A DNA stretch of 64,000 bases from JADJPO01 sp963825645. Its GTDB lineage: Bacteria; Actinomycetota; Actinomycetes; Actinomycetales; Kineosporiaceae. Location of the stretch: the NCBI GenBank assembly GCA_963825645.1, contig CAWGTT010000003.1:1-64000 (forward strand), given 5' to 3'. Both the position numbers and the translations under genes were made by a program. The notes beneath the pieces are model-generated. The model was not told where the DNA came from. It ran no database searches and saw nothing but the letters and a program-made list of their open reading frames with translations. Below are positions 25,258 through 35,328 of this stretch, piece by piece (the stretch's first letter is position 1; each line of letters opens with the position of its first letter).

Positions 25258-26990
25258 GTGTATCTGCGGGAGACGCGGCGACGGAACCGGGACGGGTCGA
25301 CGGTGTCGTACCTGCAGCTGGCGCACAACGAACGCCACCCGGATACGGGTGCGCCGACCGCGAAGGTGATCCACAGCTTCGGCCGGGCGGACACGGTGGA
25401 CCGGGCCGCCCTCGCCCGGCTGGTGTCGTCGATCTCCCGGTTCCTGGACCCTGAGCAGGCCGCCACCGCGGCCGCGGCCGGGATCGAGGTGGAGGTGGTC
25501 GATGCCCGCCGGATGGGTGGGGCGTGGGTGCTGGACCGGCTATGGGAGCGGCTCGGGATCGGCGCGGCGATCCGCCGGGTCGCGGCTGGTCGGAGGGTCG
25601 ACGGGGACGTCGCCGAGCGGGTGATCTTCGCTCTGGTCGCCCAACGGGCCCTGGAGCCGGGCAGCAAGCTGGCGTGCACGACGTGGGTCGCCCAGCGGGT
25701 GTTCATCGAGCACCTCGCGACCTTCAGCGACGATGCGGCGTACCGGGCGATGGACTTCCTGCTCGATGCGTTGGACGAGATCGCCGGCGAGGTGTTCGCC
25801 GCGGTCGCGACGCTGTTAAACCTTGATCTGGACATCGTTTTCGTGGACTCCACGTCCACGTACTGGCAGGTCGACGTCCCCGACGACCTCTCGACCTGGC
25901 CGAGGACGGCGAAGACGACGAGACCTCCAGCCCGGTCGAGTCGGCGACGCGCCGGTTCGGGCATTCCAAGGACCACCGCGGTGATCTGCCGCAGGTGGTG
26001 ATCGCGATGGCCGTCACCCGCGACGGGATCCCGATCCGCTGCTGGACGTTCCCCGGCAACGAGCAAGACACCGCGATCATCCGGCGGGTCAAGGACGACC
26101 TGGCCGGGTGGAACCTGCACCGGATGGTGTGGGTCGCCGACCGCGGGTTCGCCTCGGCGGCGAACCGGGCCTACCTCACCAGGGGTGGCGGGCACTACAT
26201 CCACGCCGAGAAGCTGCGCCACACCAACACCGAGGCCGCCGCCGCGCTGGCCCGTCCCGGCCGCTACCGCACCGTCGCCGGGAACCTACGGGTCAAGGAC
26301 GTGGCCGTCGCCCCCGGCGGGGACGGCGACGGCGACGACGGCGCCCGGACGCAACGGTTCGTGGTCTGCCACAACCCCGAACAAGCCGAGCGTGACGCCC
26401 AAGTCCGTGCGAACCTGATCGGCCACCTGACCGAGCTGATCGACGGCTCCGACACCTGGACCGCCCGCCGCCGCGACGAGCTCGTCGGAGCGTTGAAGGC
26501 CAAGCCGGGGCTGCGCCGCTACCTGCGCCGCACCCCCACCGGGCTCCTGCGGGTCGATGCCGCCGCGGCGAAACGCGAGGCGCACCTGGACGGCAAGTGG
26601 CTGCTCCGCACCTCCGATGCCACCCTGACACCTGAGGACCTGGCCGCGGCTTACAAGCAGCTCCTCGCCGTCGAAGCCGGCTGGCGCGACATGAAGAGCT
26701 CGCTCGGCCTGCGGCCGGTGCACCACCGCCGCGAAGACCGCATCCGCGGCCACATCCAGCTCTGCTGGCTCGCGCTGCTGCTCACCCGGGTCGCCGAGAA
26801 CACCACCGACCAGACCTGGCGGACCCTGCGCCACGAACTCGACCGGATGCACCTGGTCACCCTGACCACCCCCAGCGGCACCGTCGCCCAACGCTCCCAG
26901 GCCACCCCCGGCCACCGCGCCATCCTGACCGCCCTGGACCTGGCCGAACCCCCCAGGTTCTTCGACTTCACCCCCGCCGCCGATCACTGA
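25258..26990 (+). pseudogene. IS1634-family transposase with one frameshift
   Basis: Starts at GTG 25258 (VYLRETRRRNRDGSTVSYLQ). Domains run in order: N-terminal HNERHPDTGAPTAKVIHSFG, catalytic region LDIVFVDSTSTYWQ, then after the shift VVIAMAVTRDGIPIRCWTFP, MVWVADRGFASAANRAYL, and C-terminal AYKQLLAVEAGWRDMKSSLG followed by IRGHIQLCWLALLLTR. The two frames must be joined near 25889, between VDVPDDL and DLAEDGEDDE; one missing (or two extra) bases breaks the frame. I see no slippery heptamer, so simple inactivation is more likely than programmed frameshifting. Otherwise full length, ~577 residues. Confidence 0.85.
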
Positions 26991-27239
26991 CCGGCCCGCG
27001 CAACCGGGCGAACCGCTCACCAGCCGGCGCCCGTAGTAACACGACCCTTCCGAGCGTTCTCGACGTCTGCCCAGGTCAACCCACGTTTCAGCCACATCGT
27101 GTGCCCACCATCTGCGGAACTCCGGTCTGCCGCGCGGAGGACGCGGGAAGTGGCTGGCCGGGCCGGTTCAGCTGTTCGGCGCCGGACGGAAGGTGTCCCG
27201 CGGGGACACGGCGCATCACCTCGCGGCATCGACACGCGC

Positions 27240-27545
27240 CGTCACTCGGCGAAGGTGAACCGGGTCGCGTCTGCGGGGAAGCTGAACCACGCGAGAGCCC
27301 GCTTGGGGATGAGCACCCGTAGCCCGGCGCCGTGCTCGTCCGACCAGCTGTCCAGGCCTGGGCTGTAGCCAAGCTTGTGGTACTTCGAGTACGCCTCGGC
27401 GAGTCGGTCTCCGAGGGCGTCGGCGTCCGCGCGGGTCGGGTGCGACTCGCCCTCGACGATGACGGCCTCGGTGCCGTTCTCGAGGTTCAGCGAGCACGCC
27501 GGGTTCGCGGCGAGGTTGCGGGCGTGGACATGGCGACGAGGCCGC
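27240..27545 (-). pseudogene. Pyridoxamine 5'-phosphate oxidase-fold (PPOX) protein, C-terminal fragment
   Basis: The minus-strand frame ending in TGA at 27242-27240 reads RRHVHARNLAANPACSLNLE then NGTEAVIVEGESHPTRADAD, LGYSPGLDSWSDEHGAGLRV and LIPKRALAWFSFPADATRFT. This is the typical second half of a PPOX-fold flavin or F420-binding protein. It has no start codon: at ~27545 it is joined to the GH15 fragment. Probably a deletion fused the two. Confidence 0.75.
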
Positions 27546-27977
27546 GCCGTCCACCGGGGTCGTCATTGGCGCGATGAGGCCGTATCCCGGACGTGGCGTG
27601 AACGACATCCTCATCCCCACGTGGCCTCGGGTGCAGGCCACGGTCCGGGCGAGCAAGTGCGGGGCGTGCTCGCCGAGGGCGTGGGGATCGCGGACGCCGC
27701 CGAGCGCGAGGGCGTCCCGCTGCTCCAGGGTGCCCTGCGAGGTGTGGAAGGTGGTGAGCAGCGCCATGCTGGCGGCGACGCACCTGCGCTCGACGTCGAA
27801 GTCGCCGTGCGGTCGGATCGACCAGTGCCCAGCCTCATCGTCGAGAATCGCAGCGAAGATCGAGGGGCTGTCGAAACGAGGCATGCATAGCCAGTCGACC
27901 GAGCCGCCGGAGGACACCAGCCCGGCGGAGTGCCGGTCCGAGGGCAGAGCGTGATCGCCGATCGGGAGCGAGCTCAT
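27546..27977 (-). pseudogene. GH15 glucoamylase/trehalase, N-terminal fragment
   Basis: Begins at ATG 27977, overlapping the preceding OsmC stop as ATGA. SLPIGDHALPSDRHSAGLVS then GGSVDWLCMPRFDSPSIFAA and AGHWSIRPHGDFDVERRC are the N-terminal beta-sandwich of GH15 glucoamylase/trehalase-like enzymes. Homology stops near YGLIAPMTTPVDG, about 140 residues into a family of ~600. The catalytic (alpha/alpha)6 barrel is missing. It shows that an intact GH15 gene once followed the hydrolase-OsmC gene. Confidence 0.8.
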
Positions 27978-29172
27978 GCTGGCGCCGCAATCGTGTGGTC
28001 GTCGGCCACCTCGGGGCGAGTGTCATCCAGGACCAGGGCGGTGCGCACGTTGACCTCGGAGTGCAGGGTTCGGTGCACGGGGCACCGGTCTGCGATCGCG
28101 AGGAGCCGTCGGCGCTGTTCGTCGTCGAGGCTGCCGGTCAGCCGGATCGTGCGCTTCACGCGGTCGATCTGGCCGGACTGCGTCGCGCAGTCCGCACAGT
28201 CTCTTGCGTGGATTCGGGAGTGGCGCAACGAGACGGTGACGCGCTCGAGAGGCCACTGCTTGCGCGACGCGTACATGCGCAGGGTCATCGAGGTGCAGGC
28301 GCCGAGACCGGCGAGCAGTAGGTCGTACGGCGTGGGGTCGGTGTCGTGCCCGACCGGCGCCGGCTCATCGGCGCTGAGTACGTGCCGCCCGGCCCGGAAG
28401 CGCTGTCCATACGGTCCGCGGCCGTTCTCGGACACGACGACCACGCCCTCCTCGGCCTCCACCGCGGACGGGTTCGTGGACGTGAAGGATGGCGCGGCGT
28501 CGTCGCCGAGGTACCTGCTCGCCCAGGCCGCCAGCACGGAGGCCGCGAAGCGGGCATCGGCGGGGCGGGTGAGCAGGTGGTCGGCGCCGTCGAGGGAGAC
28601 GAGGACATCGGGTGGCGGGCCGCCTCGAAGATCTCGCGCGCGTTCTCGACCCCGACCGTGTCGTCGATCGGCGAGTGCATCACCGGTAAAGGAGCGCCGA
28701 GTCGCTGGATCCGCGCGGCCTGGGGCTGGCTTGTCACGTCATCGAGGAACTGCTTGCGGATCCGGAAGGGGCGGGAAGCCAGGCATACCTTGGCCTCGCC
28801 CTCCTCCTCAATCACCCCTCGGCTCTCGCCGAGCAGGTGCAGCAGGTGCTCGGTGCCGGTGCCTGCAGGGGCACCGATGGTGGCGACCGCGCGGGTCTCG
28901 GGCACGTGCTCGGCGGCGGCAAGAACGGCGGCGCCACCAAGTGAGTGACCGACGAGAATCGTGGGGCCTGGTGGTGGTGGCGAAGGTAGTCGGCGGCAAG
29001 GATCAGGTCATCGACGTTGGAGGTGAAGTTCGTGTTGGCGCGCGAAGAGCGCGTACGCCCGGGGTTTCGTATCGGGCAGGTCCAGGCGGGCGGCCAGCTG
29101 GGCACCGCTGGACCCGGTGAACTCGATCCGACGCCCTCCGTCCGCCGCCACTGCCCGGTCGGACACGCTCAT
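27974..29172 (-). pseudogene. Alpha/beta hydrolase-OsmC fusion, heavily damaged
   Basis: ATG 29172 overlaps the DUF427 stop. The start reads RIEFTGSSGAQLAARLDLPD then PRAYALFA; an internal deletion removes the nucleophile-side strands up to ANTNFTSNVDDLILAADYLR; a frameshift follows and ETRAVATIGAPAG with SRPFRIRKQFLDDV lies in another frame; a further shift leads to the C-terminal OsmC domain. That last domain (27974 to ~28540) is intact in itself: TPYDLLLAGLGACTSMTLRM holds the resolving Cys, and CPVHRTLHSEV the second Cys. OsmC proteins reduce organic peroxides. The OsmC part could still be expressed alone. Confidence 0.75.
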
Positions 29173-29531
29173 CGGGACTGTCGGCCGGAGAACAGACGGC
29201 GGAGCAGACCGGGAGCGCTGGTCGCCGCGCCGCCGCGTTCCGCCGGCGTGCTGTTGACGCGGACACCGCCTCCGAAGGCGACCTGGCCCTTGATGTTGCT
29301 GGCTGCCGGGCTCGGGTTCCGGTACTGCCAGACGGCGCCGCGGTTGGTCTTCCCGTCTACGACGATGTCGTAGTAGCTCGCGGTGCCCTTCCAGTGGCAG
29401 ATCGTCTGCCGGTCGTTCTCCCTAAGCAGTCCCCAGTGGACCGAGTCGGCGGGGAAGTAGTGGTTTCCCTCGACCACCGAGGTGGTCTCGCTGTCGGCGA
29501 TCACGGTGCCGTTCCAGATGGCCTGTGTCAT
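29169..29531 (-). CDS. DUF427 domain protein
   Basis: 120 residues from ATG 29531 with AAGGAG 6 nt upstream. Core DUF427 motifs: AIWNGTVIADSETTSVVEGN, HYFPADSVHWGLL and TICHWKGTASYYDIVVDGK, then GAVWQYRNPSPAASNIKGQV AF in a beta-barrel. The function of the family is unknown. Its stop overlaps the next gene's ATG (29169-29172), so it headed a coupled operon with the hydrolase-OsmC fusion, GH15 and PPOX genes, all now broken. This gene itself looks intact. Confidence 0.85.
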   Translation of the reverse strand: MTQAIWNGTVIADSETTSVVEGNHYFPADSVHWGLLRENDRQTICHWKGTASYYDIVVDGKTNRGAVWQYRNPSPAASNIKGQVAFGGGVRVNSTPAERGGAATSAPGLLRRLFSGRQSR

Positions 29532-29591
29532 GACGATCTCCTTGACTGGCACGGCGATGCCGGGCCGATTGTTGGTGGAGTGACGAAGGGG

Positions 29592-30185
29592 TCATACGGC
29601 CGTGTGGGCCGAGTTCGCAGCTGCGTGGTGCCGGGCGTAGACCAGGCCGAGGATCATGCCGAAGGCGGCGTGGGCGAGGTACCACACCCACTGCGGCGAG
29701 ACCGCTGCGCCGGTGAACAGGTCCGCGGTGCCGTCGTTCAGCGGGAGCACGACGTGGCGCATGACGACCCACACCGCCACGCCGAACATGGTGCCCAGCG
29801 CGACAGGCGCCATCACGCCCTGCTTCTTGACCAGAACCGCGGCCACGACGGTGAAGGCGACGCCGAGCACCATCGAGTTGGCCAGGTGGCCGCCCATGCC
29901 CAGGACGATGGCACCGAGGTGATCGGACGGTGCGCCGAACTGATCGCTGCCGGCCACGAAGGCCCAGATCGCCATGGGGGCATCCCACGGCGTGTGGCCG
30001 TTCGCGAAGGCGCCGTACGCCATCTCGATCATCGTCATCAGCATTCCGGCGATCGCGCCGCCGACGGCTCCGACCGCGATGATGCGCGGAAGGTCGTGCG
30101 ACGCCTGGTGGGTCGTGGTCGAGCTCCACACAGCGGGCCGCTCGCCTGTGCCCGGGTGAGGCCGACCGCACCGACGTCGGGTCAC
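29592..30185 (-). CDS. Small integral membrane protein
   Basis: Up to 197 residues from a GTG at 30185 without a clear SD; the true start may lie further in, before DLPRIIAVGAVGG. Four membrane segments: IIAVGAVGGAIAGMLMTMIE, LGAIVLGMGGHLANSMVLGV, APVALGTMFGVAVWVVMRHV and WVWYLAHAAFGMILGLVYA. It resembles short membrane proteins annotated as hypothetical in actinobacteria. It lies 60 nt upstream of the DUF427 gene on the same strand and may share its transcript. Confidence 0.7.
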   Translation of the reverse strand: MTRRRCGRPHPGTGERPAVWSSTTTHQASHDLPRIIAVGAVGGAIAGMLMTMIEMAYGAFANGHTPWDAPMAIWAFVAGSDQFGAPSDHLGAIVLGMGGHLANSMVLGVAFTVVAAVLVKKQGVMAPVALGTMFGVAVWVVMRHVVLPLNDGTADLFTGAAVSPQWVWYLAHAAFGMILGLVYARHHAAANSAHTAV

Positions 30186-30374
30186 TGAACGTCAGCCGCG
30201 TCACGGCGCGGTACGACCCTGCCGGACGGCGCTGGTCGAGGAGGTCGCGCGCGGCGGCGTCCGACTTCGGTTATGGTTCCAGCTCCCCGTTCGGCATCTT
30301 GGTGCGCCGTCACCTGCGGCGCGATCTCCTGTGGGTTACCGCGACCGGGGAAGGAAGATCCGTGAAGTGTCAGT

Positions 30375-31074
30375 ATGGTCACCCAGTTGGTCCTCAGACG
30401 CGGGCCCGACCCGGCCGCCGTGCGAAGCGCTGCCTGGGTCGCCCGCTGCGTCGGCCGTGGCGAGACCGTCCCCTTGGGACCCGCAGACCAGCAAGCCCTC
30501 GCCACCACCCTGCAATCGCGCACTCTGGCAGCCGGAGCGCTCCTGTTCGGCGCGGGCACCGGACCGGCTGGGGTGTGGTTGATCCAGTCCGGGCATGTTG
30601 AGCTTTCCCTGGGATCGGGGCGAAAGCGCGCGGTGTTGGCTGTGCTTCGTGAAGGCGATGTGGACGGCGACATCCCGATGCCGCTGAAGATGCCTCCGCC
30701 GTATGCCGCGAGAGCCTGGATGCGGTCCAATGCCTGTATTTGTCACCCGAGGCGTTCGAGAGGCTGCTGGCCAGCCAGGGCAGCTGGCCCGACGATGGTT
30801 GACCAGCGTGGCCACCCGGCCCGTAAACAGCCAGAACAGGGTGGTCGGACTCCTCGGCGGGTCGCTGACGGCGCAGACCGCCCGGTTGCTGTTGGACGAG
30901 GCAGACGCCACGGGGCGCATCACCCTTTCGCAGGCAACCCTCGCTGCCATGCTCGGCGCCCAGCGACCCAGTGTGAACAAGGTGCTGCGCGAGCTTGCCG
31001 CCGCAGGCATGATCGAGGTGTCCTACCGCAACATCCGGGTGGTCGACGTCGCCCGCCTCGCAGACGTCGACTGA
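30375..31074 (+). pseudogene. Crp/Fnr-family regulator with two frameshifts
   Basis: The cAMP-binding-type domain starts at ATG 30375: VPLGPADQQALATTLQSRTL, GTGPAGVWLIQSGHVELSLG, VLAVLREGDVDGDI. It shifts near 30705 to ESLDAVQCLYLSPEAFERLL and again near 30782 to QLARRWLTSVATRP, after which the winged helix is intact: RITLSQATLAAMLGAQRPSV then NKVLRELAAAGMIEV. Two indels 80 nt apart mean no full protein is made. The divergent position beside the 29.2-30.2 kb genes suggests it once controlled them. Confidence 0.8.
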
Positions 31075-31132
31075 CTCTGCCGAGATCACACCAGGCAGGC
31101 TGGGCATCGCCATCCGTTGGGGGTACGGGGCT

Positions 31133-31275
31133 CGGTCTGGAGTGGGACCGGGTGTGGTTGCCGTGGGGGGAGGCGACAGGGTACGGGATCGGTGCGGCTG
31201 ACTACGAGGACGACCGCTCCCGGCTGGGTCACCTCCGGTGCTCGCTCACGCGCCACGGAGAGGCGGCCCTGGCCT
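31133..31275 (+). pseudogene. Second AbiEi antitoxin fragment
   Basis: Reads WDRVWLPWGEATGYGIGAAD Y, which matches YDRAWLPSVEAAGYGIGAAD Y in the intact antitoxin at 11674-12345, and DNA identity is obvious over about 60 nt (gaccgggtgtgg to gactacg). After that the similarity fades. There is no toxin part nearby. It is the relic of a paralogous or duplicated AbiE system. Confidence 0.6.
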
Positions 31276-31336
31276 GATTGGGTTCGGGTTTCGAACGAGC
31301 GGTTCGAGCGCCAGCCGCGGTGACACGCGACGTGGC

Positions 31337-32995
31337 TCAGCGCTCGGCTTGAGCGGAAGGTCCGTCGAGGAACGGGCCGTCGGGGTCTTCGGGAGTCGGT
31401 CGCGGGTTCTCCTCGATGCCGTCGACGAGACGGGTTACCTGGTCGGCGAGCTCGAGGCCGGCACCGGCATACACGTTGAATGCGGTGTCGGCTCCGTATG
31501 TGTGGGCCTGGCGGACCTCGTCGTCGTAGCGGGCCACCGCCGCGATCGTGCCCTCGAAGCCGCTGTTCCGCAGGGTGTGAACGGCGGAGATGTTCGCCCC
31601 GTGCCGGGGCATCGCGATGATGGCGATCCGGATGTTGTCCTTGCCGCGCAGCCGCGTCCAGAGCTCTGCGTCACTCGCGTCTCCCTCGACGACCGCCAGC
31701 CCCTCATCGGTCAGCTTGTTCACCCGTGTCCCGTCGCTGTCGACACCGACCACGTCAAGGCTGTACCCGTTGTGCAGCCGCTCGTAGGCTGCGAGTCCCA
31801 CGCGCCCCATCCCGAAGACGATGGCCTGCGCCCCCTTGGCGTCGCCGGGTCGGTCCTCGCGGTGGAGGTTGTCGGGGTTCTGCTTGGGCGCGCGCAGCGT
31901 CAACTGCTCGATGAGCCGCTGGCCCGGGCCGTTGACGATGGCAGCCACGACGAAGCTGATCGCCACTGCCAATGACAGGAGCACCAGCCATTCCTCGCCG
32001 ATGAGGCCGCTGTCGGCGCCTACGGCGATGACGATCAGGCCGAACTCCGAGTAGTTCATCAGGGCTGCCGACGCCAAGAGCGAGGTGCGGTGGCGCAGCT
32101 GCTGCAGGGCGAAGATCGCGGCATACCCGGCGGCTTTCAGGGGCAGCAGCAGGGCGAGGACGACCGCGAGCAGGATCGCCTCCGTGTCCGGGATGCCGGT
32201 GAGGCCGATGGAGACGAAGAACCCGACGAGCAGCAGCTCCTTGACGTGGAACAGTGAGCGCGACAGCTCGGACGCGGCCTTGTGCGAGGCCAGCAGCATG
32301 CCCACTATGAGGGCCCCCAGATCGCCCTTGAGTCCGACCGCGTCGAAGAGCAGATAGCCCGGAACGAGGGCCATCACAATGCCGAAGAGCGACTGCATCT
32401 CGCCGTGTCCGATCCGGCTCCACGCAATCCGGAAGATCTTCGAGGCCGGCCAGAGCAGCATTAGCGCGAGGGCCCACGGGCTCGGGAGCTTGCCGCCGCT
32501 GGCGGTGAGGAAGATGACGGCGACGATGTCCTGGATGATCAGGATGCCGATCGCGACCCGCCCGTAGAAGGCGTGCGAGTGACCACGCTGCTCAAGGATC
32601 TTCAGCACGAAGACGGTGCTGGAGAACGCGAGTGCGAAGGCGATGAGCGCGAGGGTGCCGATACTCGGCCCTGAGAGGATCCCGAAGCCGACGGCCCCGA
32701 GTGCGGCCAGGGCGGCGACGCCGAGCACTACGCTGCCGAGGACGTGGACCGACGCTGTGAGCCACACCTCACGTTTAAGCAGACTGTGGATATCCAGCTT
32801 AAGGCCGATGCCGAAGAGCAGCAGCGTTACGCCGAGGTCCGCGAGGGTGTCGATCTGGGGGAGGTGTTCGACACCCAGCCCGGCGAGGACGAAGCCGGCG
32901 GCGAGGAAGCCCACCAGCGGCGGCAGTCGCAGCGTGATCGCCAACAGGCCGAGCACGAAGGTGACCACGAGGTAGGTCGCGACCGTCTCCAGCAT
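31337..32995 (-). CDS. CPA2-family monovalent cation/proton antiporter with RCK-N domain
   Basis: 552 residues; ATG 32995 with AGGGG upstream. About 11-12 membrane helices of the KefB/KefC type (LPPLVGFLAAGFVLAGLGVE, LGVTLLLFGIGLKLDI, IGILIIQDIVAVIFL with the conserved QD), followed from ~residue 395 by a TrkA-N nucleotide-binding fold (AIVFGMGRVGLAAYERL, VVEGDASDAELW). Such proteins export K+ or Na+ in exchange for protons under ligand control. Intact. Divergent from the 33161 gene. Confidence 0.9.
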   Translation of the reverse strand: MLETVATYLVVTFVLGLLAITLRLPPLVGFLAAGFVLAGLGVEHLPQIDTLADLGVTLLLFGIGLKLDIHSLLKREVWLTASVHVLGSVVLGVAALAALGAVGFGILSGPSIGTLALIAFALAFSSTVFVLKILEQRGHSHAFYGRVAIGILIIQDIVAVIFLTASGGKLPSPWALALMLLWPASKIFRIAWSRIGHGEMQSLFGIVMALVPGYLLFDAVGLKGDLGALIVGMLLASHKAASELSRSLFHVKELLLVGFFVSIGLTGIPDTEAILLAVVLALLLPLKAAGYAAIFALQQLRHRTSLLASAALMNYSEFGLIVIAVGADSGLIGEEWLVLLSLAVAISFVVAAIVNGPGQRLIEQLTLRAPKQNPDNLHREDRPGDAKGAQAIVFGMGRVGLAAYERLHNGYSLDVVGVDSDGTRVNKLTDEGLAVVEGDASDAELWTRLRGKDNIRIAIIAMPRHGANISAVHTLRNSGFEGTIAAVARYDDEVRQAHTYGADTAFNVYAGAGLELADQVTRLVDGIEENPRPTPEDPDGPFLDGPSAQAER

Positions 32996-33160
32996 CTATC
33001 TCGCCCCTTGTCGCACAGGTGTCGGCGGCTACACCAGCGTGGCATGTCGCGCGATTCTGGCGCGGCAGGCGCGGCATCGGACGGGAGGGACCTTCGGAGG
33101 TGGCCGTCCTCGCCAGACGGGCTTCGACTGAAGCATGACCTACCGCCTCGGAGGGGACCC

Positions 33161-33511
33161 ATGGCTTCGGTGACGATCCCGGCAGCGCTCAACCAACTAC
33201 GCGACTACACATTCACGTACTTCCCGTGGACCGACTGGAGCGGCTTCTTCCGTCCGACCTTCAACTTCGGCTGCAATGTCGGGGACGCCGACACCGAGAA
33301 AGCCGTCCTCGACACGGTGGGGAGCTACGGTAGCCAGCTCAACCGCATCCTTGACGCTCTCGTCGTGCTCGTCGACGAAGAGCTCGCCAAGGGCGGTCCG
33401 CAGGACGCCGACCCCAAGGCCGCAGACACCAAGAAAGAGGCTCTCTACGTGCTGAAACGACTCGCCAGAGACGCCGATGCCGCATCCAAACTCGCCGAAC
33501 ATAGAGCGTGA
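33161..33511 (+). CDS. Conserved hypothetical protein
   Basis: 116 residues from ATG 33161 (GGAGGGG 5 nt upstream). SVTIPAALNQLRDYTFTYFP then FRPTFNFGCNVGDADTEKAV and GSYGSQLNRILDALVVLVDE: a mainly helical soluble protein with a Lys/Asp/Ala-rich C-terminus. I recall similar actinobacterial hypothetical proteins but know no function. It diverges from the CPA2 antiporter gene. Confidence 0.75.
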   Translation: MASVTIPAALNQLRDYTFTYFPWTDWSGFFRPTFNFGCNVGDADTEKAVLDTVGSYGSQLNRILDALVVLVDEELAKGGPQDADPKAADTKKEALYVLKRLARDADAASKLAEHRA

Positions 33512-33652
33512 TGGCCCGTCGCACCCAGCCCGTCGCCACGGCCAACCAACGCACTCATCCGCCGCGGGTCGCGCCCTTTCACCCGGCCAGGGTTGGTGAG
33601 GCGATGGCCGCCCGGCCCATCCGTGGCAGCGGGCCGACCCAGGGCTCACCGG

Positions 33653-33805
33653 ACCCGCCTTGATGAGCACGGACTGGCTGGTGCTGACCCGGCCCACGTC
33701 CCTGATGGCCGGCAGCGCGGTCAGGCCCGACACGGTCAGGACCGCGGCCTGCTCGAACGACAGGCTGCTGGGCTTGGCGATGAGCCTGTCGTGCTTCGCT
33801 TGAGC
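33653..33805 (-). pseudogene. Zinc-type alcohol dehydrogenase/quinone reductase fragment
   Basis: Reads AQAKHDRLIAKPSSLSFEQA then AVLTVSGLTALPAIRDVGRV and SQSVLIKAG, the linker and start of the NAD(P)-binding fold of medium-chain dehydrogenases. Only ~51 residues remain, with neither end of the gene nearby. Confidence 0.75.
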
Positions 33806-34005
33806 GCCGACGCCGACGCCGACGCCGACTACGACGTGCCGTTCGCCACCTTCGAAGGCAGTCACTGGGTGCCGAGTCAGTTGGCCGTCCCCACCATCAT
33901 GGAAGCCATCGGCACATGGGCCGTCACCGACGGTGGGCCCGCTGTCGGCCGGTCGCCCGTGAAGGGACGACCGCCCTCACGGCTGCGGCCCGGACACGCC
34001 GATGG

Positions 34006-34257
34006 CTACCGGCCGCGCAGCTCGATCGGGTTGCCGTCGGCGTCAGCGAGCACGCACGCACACACACACACTTCGGGTGCGACGTGACGCGGGGCGCTGC
34101 GCTCGGTTGCACCCGCTGCGACAAGGGTCGCGCGGGCCGCGTCGAGATCCTCGACGTCGGTGTAGGGTACCGGTCCGCCGGCCGCTTCGCCTGGAGCCAG
34201 GCCGACCTCGAAGCCGTCAACGTAGCGTGCCGCGGACGACGATGCCAGCGACGCCAT
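34006..34257 (-). pseudogene. VOC-family fragment with a CA-repeat insertion
   Basis: YVDGFEVGLAPGEAAGGPVP, TDVEDLDAARATLVAAGATE and LADADGNPIELRGR give the second half of a VOC (glyoxalase-like) protein. Between them an alternating CA tract (about 34049-34071) encodes PEVCVCACV in place of the usual beta strand. The first half of the domain is missing. Likely inactive. Confidence 0.65.
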
Positions 34258-34296
34258 GCCTGGTGCTGACCATGCGATCCTACTTGCCTTGCCGCG

Positions 34297-35328
34297 TCAA
34301 CTCCGGGGGACGCGTTCGTTGTGTGCCGCCGGGGTCGGCGCCCGCCGAATGCGTCGGTGGCGGGTTCGGGGTGTTTTGGTGATCTTGACCCAGCACGGCG
34401 TCCACCGCTGGGTGGAGTTCGGGAACGCCGCGAAGTTGTCCGTCGCGGGCGGGTGCGCGGCCAAGGCCTCGGCGAGGTCGTCCGGGACGGTGAGGGCGTC
34501 GACGTCGTCCATGACCATGTGCCCGGCACCCGGGATCGTCACCAGGCGGGCGCCCGGGATGGCCTGCTGCGCCTTTCGAGCCTCAGCGTCGCCCCCGTAC
34601 TCCTCATCACCGACGATGATCAATGTGCGCGCCTGAACCCGGGCAAGCAGCTCGGGTGGGTTCCCCGGATGGCCGAACACTTCGCGAACCATCGGCACAC
34701 CCTCCGGCACCAGCTGCGCGAGGAACCGCTGCCGCCATGTCTCCCGGACTTCTTCGCGTGCCGGGTCAGACAATAAGTCGGCCCGAACATGCTACGCATG
34801 ACCTGCCCGGCCATCCGCCGCCGTACCGCGGCGCCGACCGGCCCCAGCGGACGGCTGGCGCGCACAGCCACGGACATCAGGTCGATCTGCAGCATCTCCG
34901 GGCGGGACAGCGGTCGCATCGCCACGCCGATCAGGACCAACGAGCGGACACGATCGGGGTGGCGAGCGGCCAGACGTATCCCGACGAACCCGCCGATCGA
35001 CGCCCCCAACCCAGTGGCAACTGTCGACGCCCAGCTCGTCGAGCAGCGCGACCGCGTCGTCGTAGAGCCCCTCGACCCCCATCAGCTTCCGCGACGGCTG
35101 CGGAGCCCCGAAGCCGCTGTCGCCCTGACCGCGGTGGTCGTAGCTGATGCACCGGTAGTCATCGCTCAGGACGACAACCGGCGTCTCGAACAAGCCACTG
35201 TTCGTGAACAACGCCGGCGAGAACACGACCGCTGCCCCGACACCGGCCTCCACCACCCGCAGTCCGGTGCCGTTGACCGACGCGGTCCACTCCCGGCCTT
35301 CCCGTTCCGCTTTCGCCCCGGCAGTCAT
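34297..35328 (-). pseudogene. Alpha/beta hydrolase with two frameshifts
   Basis: ATG 35328 follows a strong GGGAGGAGGGG. Segment 1: VVFSPALFTNSGLFETPVVV, then CISYDHRGQGDSG, to GVDSCHWVG. After a shift near 35008, SIGGFVGIRLAARHPDRVRS provides the nucleophile elbow (G-x-S-x-G). A second shift near 34770 leads to VQARTLIIVGDEEYGGDAEA and GARLVTIPGAGHMV, with the catalytic His. All three catalytic regions survive, but in different frames. Confidence 0.8.

Noticed and set aside
25190..27045. Terminal inverted repeats of the IS1634 element
   Set aside because: The similar CACACGAC/AACACGAC motifs at both ends are in direct, not inverted, orientation; ends cannot be set by eye.
26286..27095. Minus-strand frame antisense to the IS1634 transposase
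   Set aside because: Gly/Val-rich shadow of the transposase codons.
33806..33829. GCCGAC tandem repeat read as a coding repeat (ADADAD)
   Set aside because: It lies in a non-coding stretch of gene fragments; no conserved protein spans it.
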